Shown here piece by piece: positions 31,465 to 42,090 of a DNA stretch of 64,000 bases (positions are counted from its first letter, which is position 1; each line of letters opens with the position of its first letter). The DNA comes from Graphilbum fragrans (lineage: Eukaryota; Ascomycota; Sordariomycetes; Ophiostomatales; Ophiostomataceae): assembly GCA_001513895.1 (NCBI GenBank), contig LLKO01000023.1:229337-293336 (forward strand), given 5' to 3'. Made by a program: the position numbers and the translations under genes. The notes beneath the pieces were generated by a model. The model did not search any database and was not told the origin of the DNA. It was given only the letters and a program-made list of their open reading frames with translations.

Positions 31465-34400
31465 ATGGGTGTCCTTGAAATCAAGAAAAAGCCTGAAGCA
31501 AGACGCAGGCCGGGAGCCTCTGCTATCCGCCGCCCGGCGGCTTGCACGACCACCCTGCTTTGTCTTCTTACGTTTTCCGGTCTCATAGTGAGCCTGCACA
31601 GGACCCTTTCCTACCGGCCGGCCTGCCAAGTCGGAGCCGCTACTCGTGTGGGCGTTGTACAGCCCAAACCATCTGTGGACGATGGGGACATCCACCCCGA
31701 CACCGACTATCCGCTACGGCCAGCAGAGGAGCCGTGGGACGTCAGCAGCTCATTTCCCTATCCTCGAGAACTCACCAAGACCGTCACGGAGGGCACGTGG
31801 CTGCGCATCTCCGTGCACCCAGTCCTGGACGAGATTGTCTTCGACATGCTCGGTGACCTGTACTGCATGAGCAGCCGCATCGCCTCGCCGGTCGCTGAAG
31901 AAACACCGCGAAAAGCCAGGGCTTTCCTTCGCGGCATCCCATTCGATAAGGAGGCCGAGTTCTCGACGGACGGCAGGCACATCGTTTTCATCTCCGATGC
32001 AGGCTTCGGCGTCGACAATGTCTGGACCCTTCCCTATACCTCATGCGCCGACATGGTGTCCCAGGCTGAGCGTGGGCTCGACCTGCGGTCTGCCGCCGTC
32101 CAGCAAACCAATGCAACCTTTCGCTTCTTCTCTTCGCCCTCCTTCCACCCCTCCGAGCCGAAACTGCTGGCAACAAAGTGGTTCCTGACGGGGCGGCCCA
32201 ACGGTGCGGGCGAGATCTGGGAGATGCCATGGCGGAACCTGAGCTCCTCGCCGCTGCCCGAGCGTGACGGCCGCCGTGTTGTCGCGCGCAGACTGCCCGC
32301 CTCGTGGCCGGCGTCTCGATATTTCGAGAGCCAGCTCGGGGCCGAACAGGCACGGTACCACCCAGACGCCCACGCCATTGTCTACACCACAAATGCCAAT
32401 CGCAACGACGATGCCACGGGCAAGTTCTCATACAACAAGGACGTACATGCCGGCATCAACGCGGTCCATATCTTCAACACATCCACCGACACAACCGCTG
32501 TGTTGGTCGCCGCTGCCGCCAGCGCCCCCAACCAGCCAGCCAGTCCGGGCGGCGCAAGCATGCCTCGGCTGTCGCGTGACGGCCACACCCTGGCCTTTGT
32601 GCGGCGTGTGGACGACAAGGGCGTGCTCGTCCTCAAGGACATGCGCTCGGGCACTGTGCATCATGCCTGGGACGGCTTGGTGTATGACCTGAGCATGATT
32701 CCCGCCTTTATGGGCGCCTATCCCAATTACGGGTTCCGTAGTGATGGATCTGGCCTGATCATCTGGTCGAGCGGACACATCTGGAACGTACCTCTCAAGC
32801 TCAATCGCTTGGGCGAGCGAGTGGCCGCCGCGTCGCCGCAGCGACTGGACTTTGAGGCCGAGATACGCCTCCAATTGGCCGAAACACGACACGGGCAGGT
32901 GGATATCTCTCCGACCGAGCTGGCCTCACACGTCCGCATCAGGAGCCTCAGCGGCCTGCGGAGCAGCTTCGACGGCCGAAGAGTTGTGCTCGAGGCTGCC
33001 GGTGACAACTACTTGTTCAATCTGGAGCCTGCCAACATCTCCGAGCAGGAAGGCCTGCGCTTGAGCAAGCCGTCTGAGAAGACCAGCTGCTACTCGCCAT
33101 CCTTCGTCCCGAGCACCGACCTTCTGGTCCAAGCCTGCTGGAGCGATGTGAACCTAACGACCCTGTATCTAGCCAATGCCGTCGCAGACGGGGATACCAC
33201 CCATCGTCGAGTCGTCGAGATCTCCGGTGTGCCACCTGGACGGTACATTTCAGCCGTTGTGGGGAGCTCTGGCCTATTTGCTGTCGTGCGGACAGGCGCT
33301 GACTACATGACCGGAGACATGCGCGAAACACTTGGCGCGGGCATCTGGATCGGCACACTGGACCTGTCTTCCATGTCGGCTTCAGCGAGCCAGGTCGCTG
33401 TCCAGGACCTCCATCGCATCGAGGGTCTGCCCAGTCACCAAGACACAAAGCTGGATCTTGTATCGGACAAGTATCTCCTGGTTCAAAATCCAGACTCTAT
33501 CACGCAATACCATTTGACAACGGGGAGGCAAGAAGTCGTGGCGACAGGCAAGACGTCGGTGGAGATGGCTGCCAGCGTCATGGACAATAGTGACAGCGGG
33601 GTGCCTTCGTACGTTGCTTTTCGCGACTTCCAACACATATGGCTTGCACCTGGCCCCGGGAAAGATCGCCTGTCAGGCTCCCTCCCGACGCGGATGTACG
33701 ACATCTGGAGCAAGCCCGGTGACTCGCATACGCCACGAGGCCTTCTGCGACTGTCGAGGGAGGGCGGCCACGACGTCAGCTTCAGTAGTGACGGCCAGCG
33801 TGTTTTCTGGCTCTTTGGCCCGACTCTCTACTATGCTGATGTCAAGGCTGTGACCAGCAGTTGCCAGGCCGCGACTGTGCTGTCTCGTGACACTGGCGAG
33901 TGCGCCGAGGGAGCTGTGTCGTCCATGGGCCTCAACATAACCTCGCAGAGCGTCCTGGGCATGCTCCGGGAAGAGTCGGACGACGTGCCACTCGTTCTCG
34001 TCAATGCATCTCTGATCAGCATGTCTCCGACTCTGCCACAGGTGCTCTCCAACGCAACCATTGTGATCCAGCACGGCAGGATTTCTGCCGTGGGACCCGG
34101 ATCGGCGATCCCCCTGCCGGGGGATAAAGAGCACGCCGCCGTCTTCGATCTCGCCGGTGGTGCCGTACTTCCCGGCTTCATCGACTTCCATGGCCACTGG
34201 GGCGGATTCTTGTCCCGATACCCCGTCACGTCGTGGGAGATGTCTCTGTTTCTCGCCTACGGCATCACCACGATCCACAACCCAGCCAGCCGGAACGTCG
34301 CCGGCATGGCGGAGCGCTTGCGGATCGAAAAGGGGCACATGTGGGGGCCACGCGTCTTCCACACGGGGGATGTGCTTTACGGTTCGACGCAGCCCAGCGT

Positions 34401-35274
34401 CTATACCGAGATCAACTCCCTGGACGACGCGCAGGCAGCCCTGCAACGCATCCGAGTCGAGGGCGGCGAGAGCGCCTTCACTGTCAAAAACTATCAGCTC
34501 GTCCCACGGTCGGCTCGACAGCGGCTCCTGCACGAGGCCGACCGCTGCGGGATGCTCGTCTTGCCCGAGGGCGGCTGGTCGCTCGACTGGGACCTGACCT
34601 ATCTCATCGACGGCTACACCACGCTGGAGCATCCCCTGCCTGTGCCGTCACTGTACGATGATGTTCTCAGCCTCGTCGCCGCGTCCGGCAGCTCATACAC
34701 CCCCTTGGCCGTGATGAACTACGGCGGTATTTTTGGCCAGCACTGGATCCACCAGTCCGCCCGGTTGCCAGCTGACCCGAAGCTGCGCCAGTTCCTGCCA
34801 CACGCTATCCTCGAGAGCCTTACCGAGGTGAAGCAAGCGCCTCCGTCCTCGTACCAGTTCTTCAACACGACCGTGTCCACAAAACGGCTGAAGGACAGAG
34901 GCGTTCGGACAAACGTCGGAGCCCATGGCGAGCAGCCCATCGGCTATCTTTACCATGCCGAGATGGACATGATGGAATTGGGTGGGCAGTCAGCCTACGA
35001 GGTCTTGAGGAGCGCGACGCGCGGCAATGCCGAGAGCCTGGGACTCGGGGCGTCTCTAGGATCTCTGGAAGTGGGAAAGCTCGCAGACCTGGTCGTCTAC
35101 CCCGACGGGGTATCGGATGTTTCGTCAGTGTGGGCGAGGAAGAGGGACATGAAGTGGACTATAAGCAGGGGTAGAATCCTCAGTACGAGTGCCGATGAGG
35201 GGCTCGTGGAGGTGTGGCCCATGAAAGGGAGGCGACAGGTGCTAGGACGGAGAAACGCGGAAGAGGAGGACTAG
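31465..35274 (+). CDS. Membrane-anchored TolB-like beta-propeller fused to an amidohydrolase domain
   Basis: A single exon of 1269 aa. Basic residues are followed by one hydrophobic helix near residues 28-46 (TTTLLCLLTFSGLIVSL), consistent with a type II membrane anchor or signal. Residues about 80-820 contain repeated propeller-type strands (EFSTDGRHIVFISDAGFGVD, MPRLSRDGHTLAFVRRVDDK, YGFRSDGSGLIIWSSG, DVSFSSDGQRVFWLF), as in TolB/PD40 blades. The C-terminal part is an amidohydrolase: GGAVLPGFIDFHGHWGGFLS (HGH as the HxH metal motif), ESAFTVKNYQ, GYTTLEHPLP, TNVGAHGEQPIGYLYHAEMD, and the closing SLEVGKLADLVVYP. Propeller-amidohydrolase proteins are known in bacteria and fungi as putative secreted or envelope hydrolases. 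The substrate is unknown. The pairing with a second amidohydrolase next door suggests a shared substrate, which is inference. Confidence 0.8.
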   Translation: MGVLEIKKKPEARRRPGASAIRRPAACTTTLLCLLTFSGLIVSLHRTLSYRPACQVGAATRVGVVQPKPSVDDGDIHPDTDYPLRPAEEPWDVSSSFPYPRELTKTVTEGTWLRISVHPVLDEIVFDMLGDLYCMSSRIASPVAEETPRKARAFLRGIPFDKEAEFSTDGRHIVFISDAGFGVDNVWTLPYTSCADMVSQAERGLDLRSAAVQQTNATFRFFSSPSFHPSEPKLLATKWFLTGRPNGAGEIWEMPWRNLSSSPLPERDGRRVVARRLPASWPASRYFESQLGAEQARYHPDAHAIVYTTNANRNDDATGKFSYNKDVHAGINAVHIFNTSTDTTAVLVAAAASAPNQPASPGGASMPRLSRDGHTLAFVRRVDDKGVLVLKDMRSGTVHHAWDGLVYDLSMIPAFMGAYPNYGFRSDGSGLIIWSSGHIWNVPLKLNRLGERVAAASPQRLDFEAEIRLQLAETRHGQVDISPTELASHVRIRSLSGLRSSFDGRRVVLEAAGDNYLFNLEPANISEQEGLRLSKPSEKTSCYSPSFVPSTDLLVQACWSDVNLTTLYLANAVADGDTTHRRVVEISGVPPGRYISAVVGSSGLFAVVRTGADYMTGDMRETLGAGIWIGTLDLSSMSASASQVAVQDLHRIEGLPSHQDTKLDLVSDKYLLVQNPDSITQYHLTTGRQEVVATGKTSVEMAASVMDNSDSGVPSYVAFRDFQHIWLAPGPGKDRLSGSLPTRMYDIWSKPGDSHTPRGLLRLSREGGHDVSFSSDGQRVFWLFGPTLYYADVKAVTSSCQAATVLSRDTGECAEGAVSSMGLNITSQSVLGMLREESDDVPLVLVNASLISMSPTLPQVLSNATIVIQHGRISAVGPGSAIPLPGDKEHAAVFDLAGGAVLPGFIDFHGHWGGFLSRYPVTSWEMSLFLAYGITTIHNPASRNVAGMAERLRIEKGHMWGPRVFHTGDVLYGSTQPSVYTEINSLDDAQAALQRIRVEGGESAFTVKNYQLVPRSARQRLLHEADRCGMLVLPEGGWSLDWDLTYLIDGYTTLEHPLPVPSLYDDVLSLVAASGSSYTPLAVMNYGGIFGQHWIHQSARLPADPKLRQFLPHAILESLTEVKQAPPSSYQFFNTTVSTKRLKDRGVRTNVGAHGEQPIGYLYHAEMDMMELGGQSAYEVLRSATRGNAESLGLGASLGSLEVGKLADLVVYPDGVSDVSSVWARKRDMKWTISRGRILSTSADEGLVEVWPMKGRRQVLGRRNAEEED

Positions 35275-36252
35275 TATTTGATGCCAACAGCGCCACAGCA
35301 CAAATAAACTTCCAGGGCTACACCGGCCATACCGCAGGCATTTCGAGCTACCAGAATTTGACTTAATAAAGGGCTTTTATGTATGCGAGATTGCATCTGT
35401 TTTCTATAATTCCGCGGCACAGGTGTCTTGAGAGAAGAATGCATTTCTAGCACCAGTCGTTAACTATAAAGAACCAATCTATGGCCGGTTAGTTTGGCTA
35501 GTTTGATGGCATCAAGTCAATTGTTAATCCCTCGTGGCAAGCAGCAGCTCGTGTAACAAAGTGACAATATATGTGTAAATATAATACGTAACTAGTTAAC
35601 TAATTAATTAGTTAATAAATAAAATAAAATAAAATAAAATAATATAAAATAAAAAACGAGAAAATCGAACCACAAGAAAGCTGCATAGTCCCTTCTAGCA
35701 AAATACAATTCTGTATTCTTATATTGAGTGTCGCTCGCCGTCCTCGGTTAGCAAAACCACATGCCATGCGTCTCGGCGTCTCTCGGATTTCCAGGTGCGT
35801 TCTACTCTGTAGTACACCTCCAGCTTAGCTCAGCAAATGATGCGTAATGGGCTGTCCTTGAAGTAAGGTCCGTTTGTACGTTCTCTACAGTGTACGTGCA
35901 GACCGATTGCAATATCAGTAAACGGAGATGAAAAAGGAAGACAAACTGATAAGGCGGCCAGTTCGGCTTGGCTTCGCCGCACTTCCTATCTGTGCGGTAA
36001 TAGCACCGGTGAATTAAACAGTGCCGGCGACTCACCCCACAATCTAAAGCTGCCCAGTTTTCCAACCTTTCCCACGTGGCCGCGCGGCGATACAGATCTT
36101 ATTGGCGATTAGACTAGCATTGCTCGAACGGGCAATTTTTCTACTATCTTATCTACTTATACCCTGTAGCTGCTTTCCCTCTTCTTCCGAAGCCATTTCC
36201 CGCATCCGCATCCGCCTCCGCCTCCGTTCCGCCTAACACCCGACCCCCAACC
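35275..36252. other. Intergenic region with AT-rich tract
   Basis: About 980 bp. 35530-35660 is AT-rich and includes an AAAAT microsatellite (about 35619-35655) preceded by repeated TTAACTAATTAA-type words. A CACGTG at 36073-36078 lies 175 bp upstream of the Zn2Cys6 gene start. No gene is seen. Confidence 0.5.
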
Positions 36253-38767
36253 ATGGATGCCCGATTCCAGCCGTACGACCACAGGAAGCGCACCCGTCAG
36301 GCATGTGAGCCGTGCAGGTGCGTGGGTCTCGATTTTGACTGACATTGCTCGTATTGCTGACATCACAAGGCGGAAAAAGTCAAAATGTATCGGCGAGCGG
36401 CCGGGCTGCTCCGCGTGTGCCCGGCTGGGCCATCGCTGCTATTACGCCGTGGATACACGGCCCGGCGCACCGCCTAGCGAATCAAGCGAGGCAGGGCGGT
36501 CGTTGGCACCCCTTTCCGACCCGGTGGCCCCGGAAGCAGCGGAGATCCTAGTGCGTGGCCGTGGAAAGAGTTTCGTGGTGTGGAGGAGACAGGAGCTAAG
36601 AGGGTAACGAAAGGCACGGAAAGAAAGGCTGACTTCGACTCAGAGCACCCGCATCCACTCTCTGGAGTCCACGCTGGCACAGGTACTGGATACCTTGCAG
36701 CAGGCCAAAGAGCCGCAGCAGTCACAGCCGCCGCATACACAACCTGTATCGCGATCATCGTCCCACGCACCATCCCAGGACGGACGCGGGCACGCTGCCA
36801 GCATCCCTGCACCGTGGACGCCGGCCGAACTCGCCCGGACTGCGCGCGACTACCTGCGCTACTGCGACGGGCAGCCGATCCCGCTGTTCGACCCGGACAC
36901 CTTTGTGGACACGCTGGCGGGCCGCGACCCGGAGGTTGTCTATGCGGTGTTTGCGCTGGCCGGGCACTTCGCGGCCGCCGACCTGCCCGCGAAGGACCGC
37001 CAGGACCGCAGGCGCGCCACGAACGCGTACGCACAGACGGCACACCGGCTGGCCATGCAGCGCGTGACGGAGTGGCGGGTAGAGCTGTCGACGATCCAGA
37101 CGTTGTGTCTGCTGTCGCTGGTCGAGTTTTACAGTGGGTGCCCCAGATGGAAGACCCGTTTCGCGCCCCTTCCGCACCACCCGCTGACTTGTCACTTGTA
37201 GGCGGCGCCGTCGACCAGAGCCGCGTGCACAGCTCGCTGGCCATGACGCTGGCGCGCTGTGCGCGGCTGCACCGCGAGCTCAACCGCCAGGACAGCCAGC
37301 CGGCGGCGGAAGAGCGGCGGCGCTGCTACTGGGGGCTCGTGCTGCTGCGGCGGCTGCAGGGCTGGCCGGCGGAGGAGCTGGGGGACGCCGATACGAAAGA
37401 GGGCCAGCTGCCGCTGTTCCCGGCCAGCCCGTCATCGCCGCTGTCGGAGGTGGGCTACCGCAGCTCCGACGGCCCGGCGCCGGTCTGGACGGAGGCGCAG
37501 CGGCTCGACGGCATCCTCAGCACGGTGATCCAGCTGGCCGAGGTGTGGTCGCTGGCGCAGGACTACGTGCGGACGCGGGGCGTGTCTGCGGGGGCCGACG
37601 CGGCGTCTGGCCGTGCTGCCCACCCCCCCTGGTCGCCGCAGTCCCAGTACTCGCGCGCGCTGCGCCGCCTGATGGACCTCGGGCAGGCCCTGCCGCCGCT
37701 GCACCGGAACCGCTGTGTGCGGCTGGCCAACGTGACCGCGGAGCAGCTGCAGGGCGACGCGCGGGCGCGCGCGTACTGGGCGCCGTGGTTCCTGAGCCAT
37801 TTTCTGTACCACACGGCCATCTGCTTGCTCAACCACCCGCTGCTGATGACGCTGCAGTTCCAGGGCGGGCGCGGCTTCTCCGAGGTGTTTCTGCAGCAGA
37901 CGACGCACCTGGCCGCGTACCACGCGTCGTGGGTGCTGCACTTTGTCGACTTTTTCACCCGGCGCCGCTTTGCCGTGACCGACCCGCTGGTCGGCGGCTA
38001 CTGCGTGGCCGTCGTGGCCTCCATCGAGCTGCAGCACAGCTTCTCGGCCGACCGCGCGCTGCGCCAGACCGCGCGCACCAACTACGACCACTGCCTCGAG
38101 TTTATGCGCAAGCTGGGCCGCGACTGGCCGTATGTGGCGAGACTGGTGGGTGCACCCGTCCCTATCCTTCTCTTCCCAGCCCGTGCTTTCCTCCTGTATC
38201 CTAACCTTACAGACCCAGAAACTCGACGCCCTCGCCGCCCAGATGGCCCGCCACGACATCAACGACGCCACGCTCACCGTCAATATTTCCGGCTTCCTCG
38301 AGCTGCTCGACATGGCCGCCTCGGCCCGCGTGCCCTGCTCCATCTTTGGCGACTCGCTGCCGCTGCAGCCGCACGCGTCCCCCGAAGACGAGGCGTCGGG
38401 GCCGACGCCGCTGTCCCGCCTGCCCGTCATTATGACCATGGACCCGGCCAAGGCGACCGGCCGAGGTGACGAAGGCGGCGGAGGTGGGGGGGATAGCGGA
38501 AGTGATGGTGCTGGAGGTGACCATCCGACACCCGGCTCATCCGCTTCCGTGGCTCCCTTTTCCGCGTCTCCCATGCAGCCAAGCGATGCACTCCCGCTAG
38601 ACGCCACGGACGGCATGTTCCTGCCGGCCGAGCAGCTCCTGGGCGGCCACTTGCAGGATGTCAATGCCTGGTGGAGCGGCACCTGGGGCGATGCCGCCGG
38701 CAGCTGGGCATTCAACAGCGTGGGCCGGAGTGCGTGGCCGCTGGACGGCAACGAGTATTCTTATTAG
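36253..38767 (+). CDS. Zn2Cys6 transcription factor next to kynurenine genes (regulator 1)
   Basis: Exons 36253..36317, 36370..36550, 36644..37133, 37202..38145 and 38213..38767 give 744 aa. The first intron splits the zinc cluster: QACEPCR joins RKKSKCIGERPGCSACARLG then HRC, giving exact C-X2-C-X6-C-X6-C-X2-C-X6-C spacing. A short linker coiled coil follows (RIHSLESTLAQVLDTLQQ). The middle homology region of the fungal_trans type runs from about residue 120 to 560 (VHSSLAMTLARCARLHREL, YWGLVLLRRLQG). The C-terminus is acidic/Gly/Ser-rich. It is a nuclear activator or repressor by family. It sits 336 bp upstream of kynurenine formamidase on the same strand, so control of the kynurenine block is a reasonable inference, not shown. 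Confidence 0.88.
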
Positions 38768-39103
38768 GATGGTAGCTCCTTAGTTAGGGTCGTCTGAATA
38801 TGAACTACAGGGTTGTCCTGGCTGCTCACACGAACGGCCGGCCACAGCCTGTGCCGTTTTTGTCTGTATTTTGTCTCTGTCTTTTATTTTTATTGACTTC
38901 CTTTCACGTTCACTTTCATTCTTTTATTTAGTTCCCCTTTCACGCTCACTTTCATTTCTTTAAAATCAATCTGGAAAAGGGGCTAAGTGGTTCCTGTCGA
39001 TTTCCAACTCCGCATCACGTGATCGGATACGGATGCCCTCCGCCTTACAACTTGACTCGTAATTCCCTGCATTGATGGCGCCCATCGCACAACCCAACTA
39101 AAA
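38768..39103. promoter_or_regulatory. Promoter region of kynurenine formamidase
   Basis: 336 bp. Two copies of TTTCACG(T/C)(T/C)CACTTTCATT lie at about 38900-38955, and a CACGTG at 39016-39021, 83 bp before the ATG. Confidence 0.45.
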
Positions 39104-40045
39104 ATGGCCGACAGCCTTCGCTACTCGGTGCACCAGTACGGCACGCAAGACAAGCGGCAGCGGGTGGGCGTCTGGGAGGTGGACGCGGCCGACGCAACCA
39201 AGCCATGGGTCATGTAAGGGAACGCCCACTCTTCCTCTCTGTCGTTGCCTCCTTCTCACTTCCTCGCCCACCACAGATACATCCACGGCGGCGCGTGGCG
39301 CGACCCGCGCATCGGTCTGGAGACGTTTGGGCCAACCATTGACGAGCTGCTGCAGCGCGCGGAGGCGTATCCGGGCGTGGCCGGCCGGGTGGCCGGGTTT
39401 GCTTCGCTGGACTACAGGCTGAGCCTGTCTCCCGATGTCGGTCCCGGTGGCCGTGCCGGCGGTCGCTCTGAAAATGACGAAAATCACCACGTGCAGCACC
39501 CCGACCACCTCAACGACGTGCGGCAGGCCATGGCGTTTCTGCAGGCCAAGCACGGCATGGGCCGGCGCTACGTGCTCGTGGGCCACTCTGCCGGGGCCTG
39601 CCTGGCGTTCCAGCTGGTGGCCAGTCCGGGTTCCGACAGCACGGGAGCTGTGCCGCTCCCGCGCGCCATCGTCGCCGTCGCTGGCCTCTACGACTTCACC
39701 GGCATCAACGCGCGCGTCCACGGCGCGTACTCCGGCTTCCTATCGGGGGCGTTTGGCCACGACGCCCGCACCTGGGACGCCGCGGCGCCGCGCACTTGTG
39801 TCTGCGACTACGGTGCGGCTCTGGCCGGCACGGCCGGTGTAGTGCTGGCGCGGTCGCCGGGCGACGAGCTCGTGGACGAGGCGGAGCTCGACGGCATGGC
39901 GGCGCGGCTGCGGCACGACGGCTACGGGCCGCCGCAGCTCCGGGTGAGCAAGACGCAGCTGCAGGGGCCGCACGACGCGTGCTGGGAAGAGGGGGGGCTG
40001 GCGCGGCTTGTGTGGGAAGTGTTGGGGGAGCATTTAGAATTTTGA
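39104..40045 (+). CDS. BNA7: Kynurenine formamidase (arylformamidase)
   Basis: Hydrolyses N-formylkynurenine to kynurenine and formate, step two of tryptophan breakdown. Exons 39104..39213 and 39277..40045 give 292 aa. The intron falls between KPWV and IYIHGGAWRDP, so the signature oxyanion-hole motif HGGAW (residues 40-44) is only seen after splicing. Other alpha/beta-hydrolase features: DYRLSLSP, HPDHLNDVRQAMAFLQ, and the nucleophile elbow GHSAGA (Ser141). The acid and base are most likely the Asp in ARSPGDELVD and the His in LQGPHDACW. Length matches fungal Bna7. It is convergent with kynureninase; the stop codons are only about 60 bp apart. The direct neighbourhood of kynureninase and IDO strengthens the call over a generic esterase. 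Confidence 0.92.
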
Positions 40046-40070
40046 TAAACACATTGACTCTATCCTATTC

Positions 40071-40103
40071 TATGGATTTATGGATTTATGGATTTATGGA
40101 TTT
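40071..40103. repeat. Octanucleotide microsatellite
   Basis: TATGGATT in about four tandem copies between the convergent formamidase and kynureninase stops. Confidence 0.8.
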
Positions 40104-40104
40104 G

Positions 40105-41601
40105 CTACACCTCCAGAATCGCTTGCCGCAGCGCGCTCACGCACCGGTGCACATCCTCGAAGCTGTTGTACAAGGGCACGGGGGCCACGCGCACAACGTC
40201 GGGCTTGCGCTGGTCGCAGACGACGCCGGCGTCCTCGAGAGCGCGGCCGATGCGGTCGATGAGGCCGCTGCGCAGCAGCACGCTGATCTGGGCGCCGCGC
40301 TCGGCCGGGTTGCGCGGCGTCAGCAGCACGAGCGGCGGCTGCGTCTGCTCGGGGCTGCGGACGGCCGCCTCGGCCACAATGCCGTCGAGCAGGAGCTCGG
40401 CGTAGGCCGTCAGCAGCAGGCTCTTGCGGCGCAGCGCGTCGATGCTGGTCTTGTCCACGACGCTCAGCGCGCCGTGCAGGCTGGCCAGGTCGATGGCGCA
40501 GGGGTTGCTGAGCTGGAAGCCGGCGGCGCCGGGCGTGGGCTGGAAGGCCTTGGCCATGTGGAAGCGCACGGCCTTGTCGGCGCCGTACCAGCCGGCGAGG
40601 CGGTTGCGAAACACGAAGGCGCCGGACTGCGGGTCGCGGGTGACGGTGCCGTGGCGCGCGTGCACAAAGGCGCCCGACATGGACCCGGGCCCGCCGTTGA
40701 GGTACTTGTACGTGCACCAGGCGGCAAAGTCGACGCCCCAGTCGTGCAGGTGCAGCGGCACGTTGCCGGCGGCGTGGGCGAGGTCCCAGCCGACGACGAG
40801 CCCGCGGGCGTGCGCGTGCCGCGTAATCGTCTCCATGTCGAACAGCTGCCCGCTGTAGTACTGGATGCCGGGCAGCAGCAGCAGCGCGGCGTCGTCGGCG
40901 TGGCGGTCGATGGCCTCCAGGATGGACGCCGTGGAGAGGTAGTGGCCGCCCTCCGCCCCCCCGTCCGGCTGCAGCTCCACCAGCGACGTCGCCGGGTCCT
41001 GCCCGCGCATGCGCAGGTGTGTCGTGATGGTGTAGTAGTCGCTGGGGAACGGCTTCCACTCGATCAGGATCTTGTGCCGCGTCGCCGTCGGCGTGTAGAA
41101 GCTGCCCAACAGCAGCTGCACGTTGACCGTCAGCGTGTTCATCGCCACCACCTCGTCCGCCGACGCCGCGCCCACCAGCGGCGCCATCTGCGCGGCGCAC
41201 GCCTCCGCCAGGTCCTGCCACGGCGCCAGCCCCGACCCCGGCAGCGCCCGGAAGTGCCCGTACACGCCCAGCGTCGCCCACGTCGCCAGGTGCTGCTCCA
41301 CGCTCGTGCGCACCGCCTTGGGCTGCAGGCCCAGCGAGTTGCCGCAGAAGTACACCAGCGGCTCGTCCGTAGAGTCCGTCTCGTCTGTGCGTCCGGGCTT
41401 GTTGTCGGCCGGGACGGGCTTGTCCGCCCCCTTCAGAATCCGCCCCAGTGACGCCTTTTGCGGGAAGATGAATTCGTCGCGCAGATGCCGCAGCGGATCT
41501 TGCGCGTCCAGCATCTGCGCATACGCGAGCGACTTCGCGCTGGCCGGGAACTGCGCCTTGCCGGTCGTCTGCACCGACTCGAGGAGTTTGGCAAAGTCCA
41601 T
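40105..41601 (-). CDS. BNA5: Kynureninase
   Basis: A PLP enzyme that cleaves kynurenine to anthranilate and alanine (or 3-hydroxykynurenine to 3-hydroxyanthranilate). A single exon of 498 aa from ATG 41601. Visible family features: VYFCGNSLGLQPK near the N-terminus, ADEVVAMNTLTVNVQLLLGS, LLPGIQYYSGQLFDMETIT, VGWDLAHAAGNVPLHLHDWG, and the PLP-lysine motif CTYKYLNGGPG (Lys299), followed by GWYGADKAVRFHM and FQLSNPCAIDLASLHGALSV. Length is typical of fungal kynureninases. The start is shared with a divergent promoter toward IDO. Three 18-bp repeats lie directly before the ATG. Without a nearby kynurenine 3-monooxygenase, anthranilate is the product that fits this gene set best. Confidence 0.96.
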   Translation of the reverse strand: MDFAKLLESVQTTGKAQFPASAKSLAYAQMLDAQDPLRHLRDEFIFPQKASLGRILKGADKPVPADNKPGRTDETDSTDEPLVYFCGNSLGLQPKAVRTSVEQHLATWATLGVYGHFRALPGSGLAPWQDLAEACAAQMAPLVGAASADEVVAMNTLTVNVQLLLGSFYTPTATRHKILIEWKPFPSDYYTITTHLRMRGQDPATSLVELQPDGGAEGGHYLSTASILEAIDRHADDAALLLLPGIQYYSGQLFDMETITRHAHARGLVVGWDLAHAAGNVPLHLHDWGVDFAAWCTYKYLNGGPGSMSGAFVHARHGTVTRDPQSGAFVFRNRLAGWYGADKAVRFHMAKAFQPTPGAAGFQLSNPCAIDLASLHGALSVVDKTSIDALRRKSLLLTAYAELLLDGIVAEAAVRSPEQTQPPLVLLTPRNPAERGAQISVLLRSGLIDRIGRALEDAGVVCDQRKPDVVRVAPVPLYNSFEDVHRCVSALRQAILEV

Positions 41602-42090
41602 GGTTCAACGGTGCTCTGGTGTAAGGGGGTGTTCTGGTGTAAGGGGATGTTCTGGTGTAAGGGGGTGTTCTGGGGGCTCCTTCGTATGACTGGCTGCCAG
41701 ACAGAACAACCCACGGATAACATGGCTAACCACCTTATACTTCCCCAGGGTCGACCCACAACTCTCGCTTGTATCTTACTTCCGTGCCCATCCGCTTCCG
41801 TCCGGCATCCGTCTCCGATCCGCCTCTCGTCCGGCTAGGCACGGGATGAGGCGGAAGGGAACGGCGTTCTAAGCAAGAGGAATGAAATGGGCTGCTGCAG
41901 AGATAGCCCTGGCAGAAGTGGAAGTCGGGTGGCAGTGCATAGATACGACCGTGTTAATGACTGCAGAAGAGCTCTTATAACAAGGCGTAAAAGTGCTCTT
42001 AAAAACGTAAGTCGAGTGCTGGTATAGCAACAACGCACTTCCAAGCCTATAACTCTCTTCTTGTTCCCTCTTGTCACCATCCCTACTTCC
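41602..42090. promoter_or_regulatory. Bidirectional promoter between kynureninase and IDO
   Basis: 489 bp between the two start codons. The kynureninase side carries an 18-bp tandem repeat at 41611-41675. CCGCCTC and CGG-type half sites occur at 41820-41870 (GATCCGCCTCTCGTCCGGC), which could be Zn2Cys6 targets. Co-regulation is inferred from geometry. Confidence 0.5.
41611..41675. repeat. 18-bp tandem repeat upstream of kynureninase
   Basis: About 3.5 copies of TGTTCTGGTGTAAGGGGG with period 18, starting 10 bp upstream of the kynureninase ATG. The copies are almost identical. Confidence 0.85.

Noticed and set aside
39796..41451. Plus-strand open frame of 551 codons over kynureninase
   Set aside because: It is antisense to a clear kynureninase with an intact active site. 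Its translation is Arg/Ala/Gly-rich with no motif.
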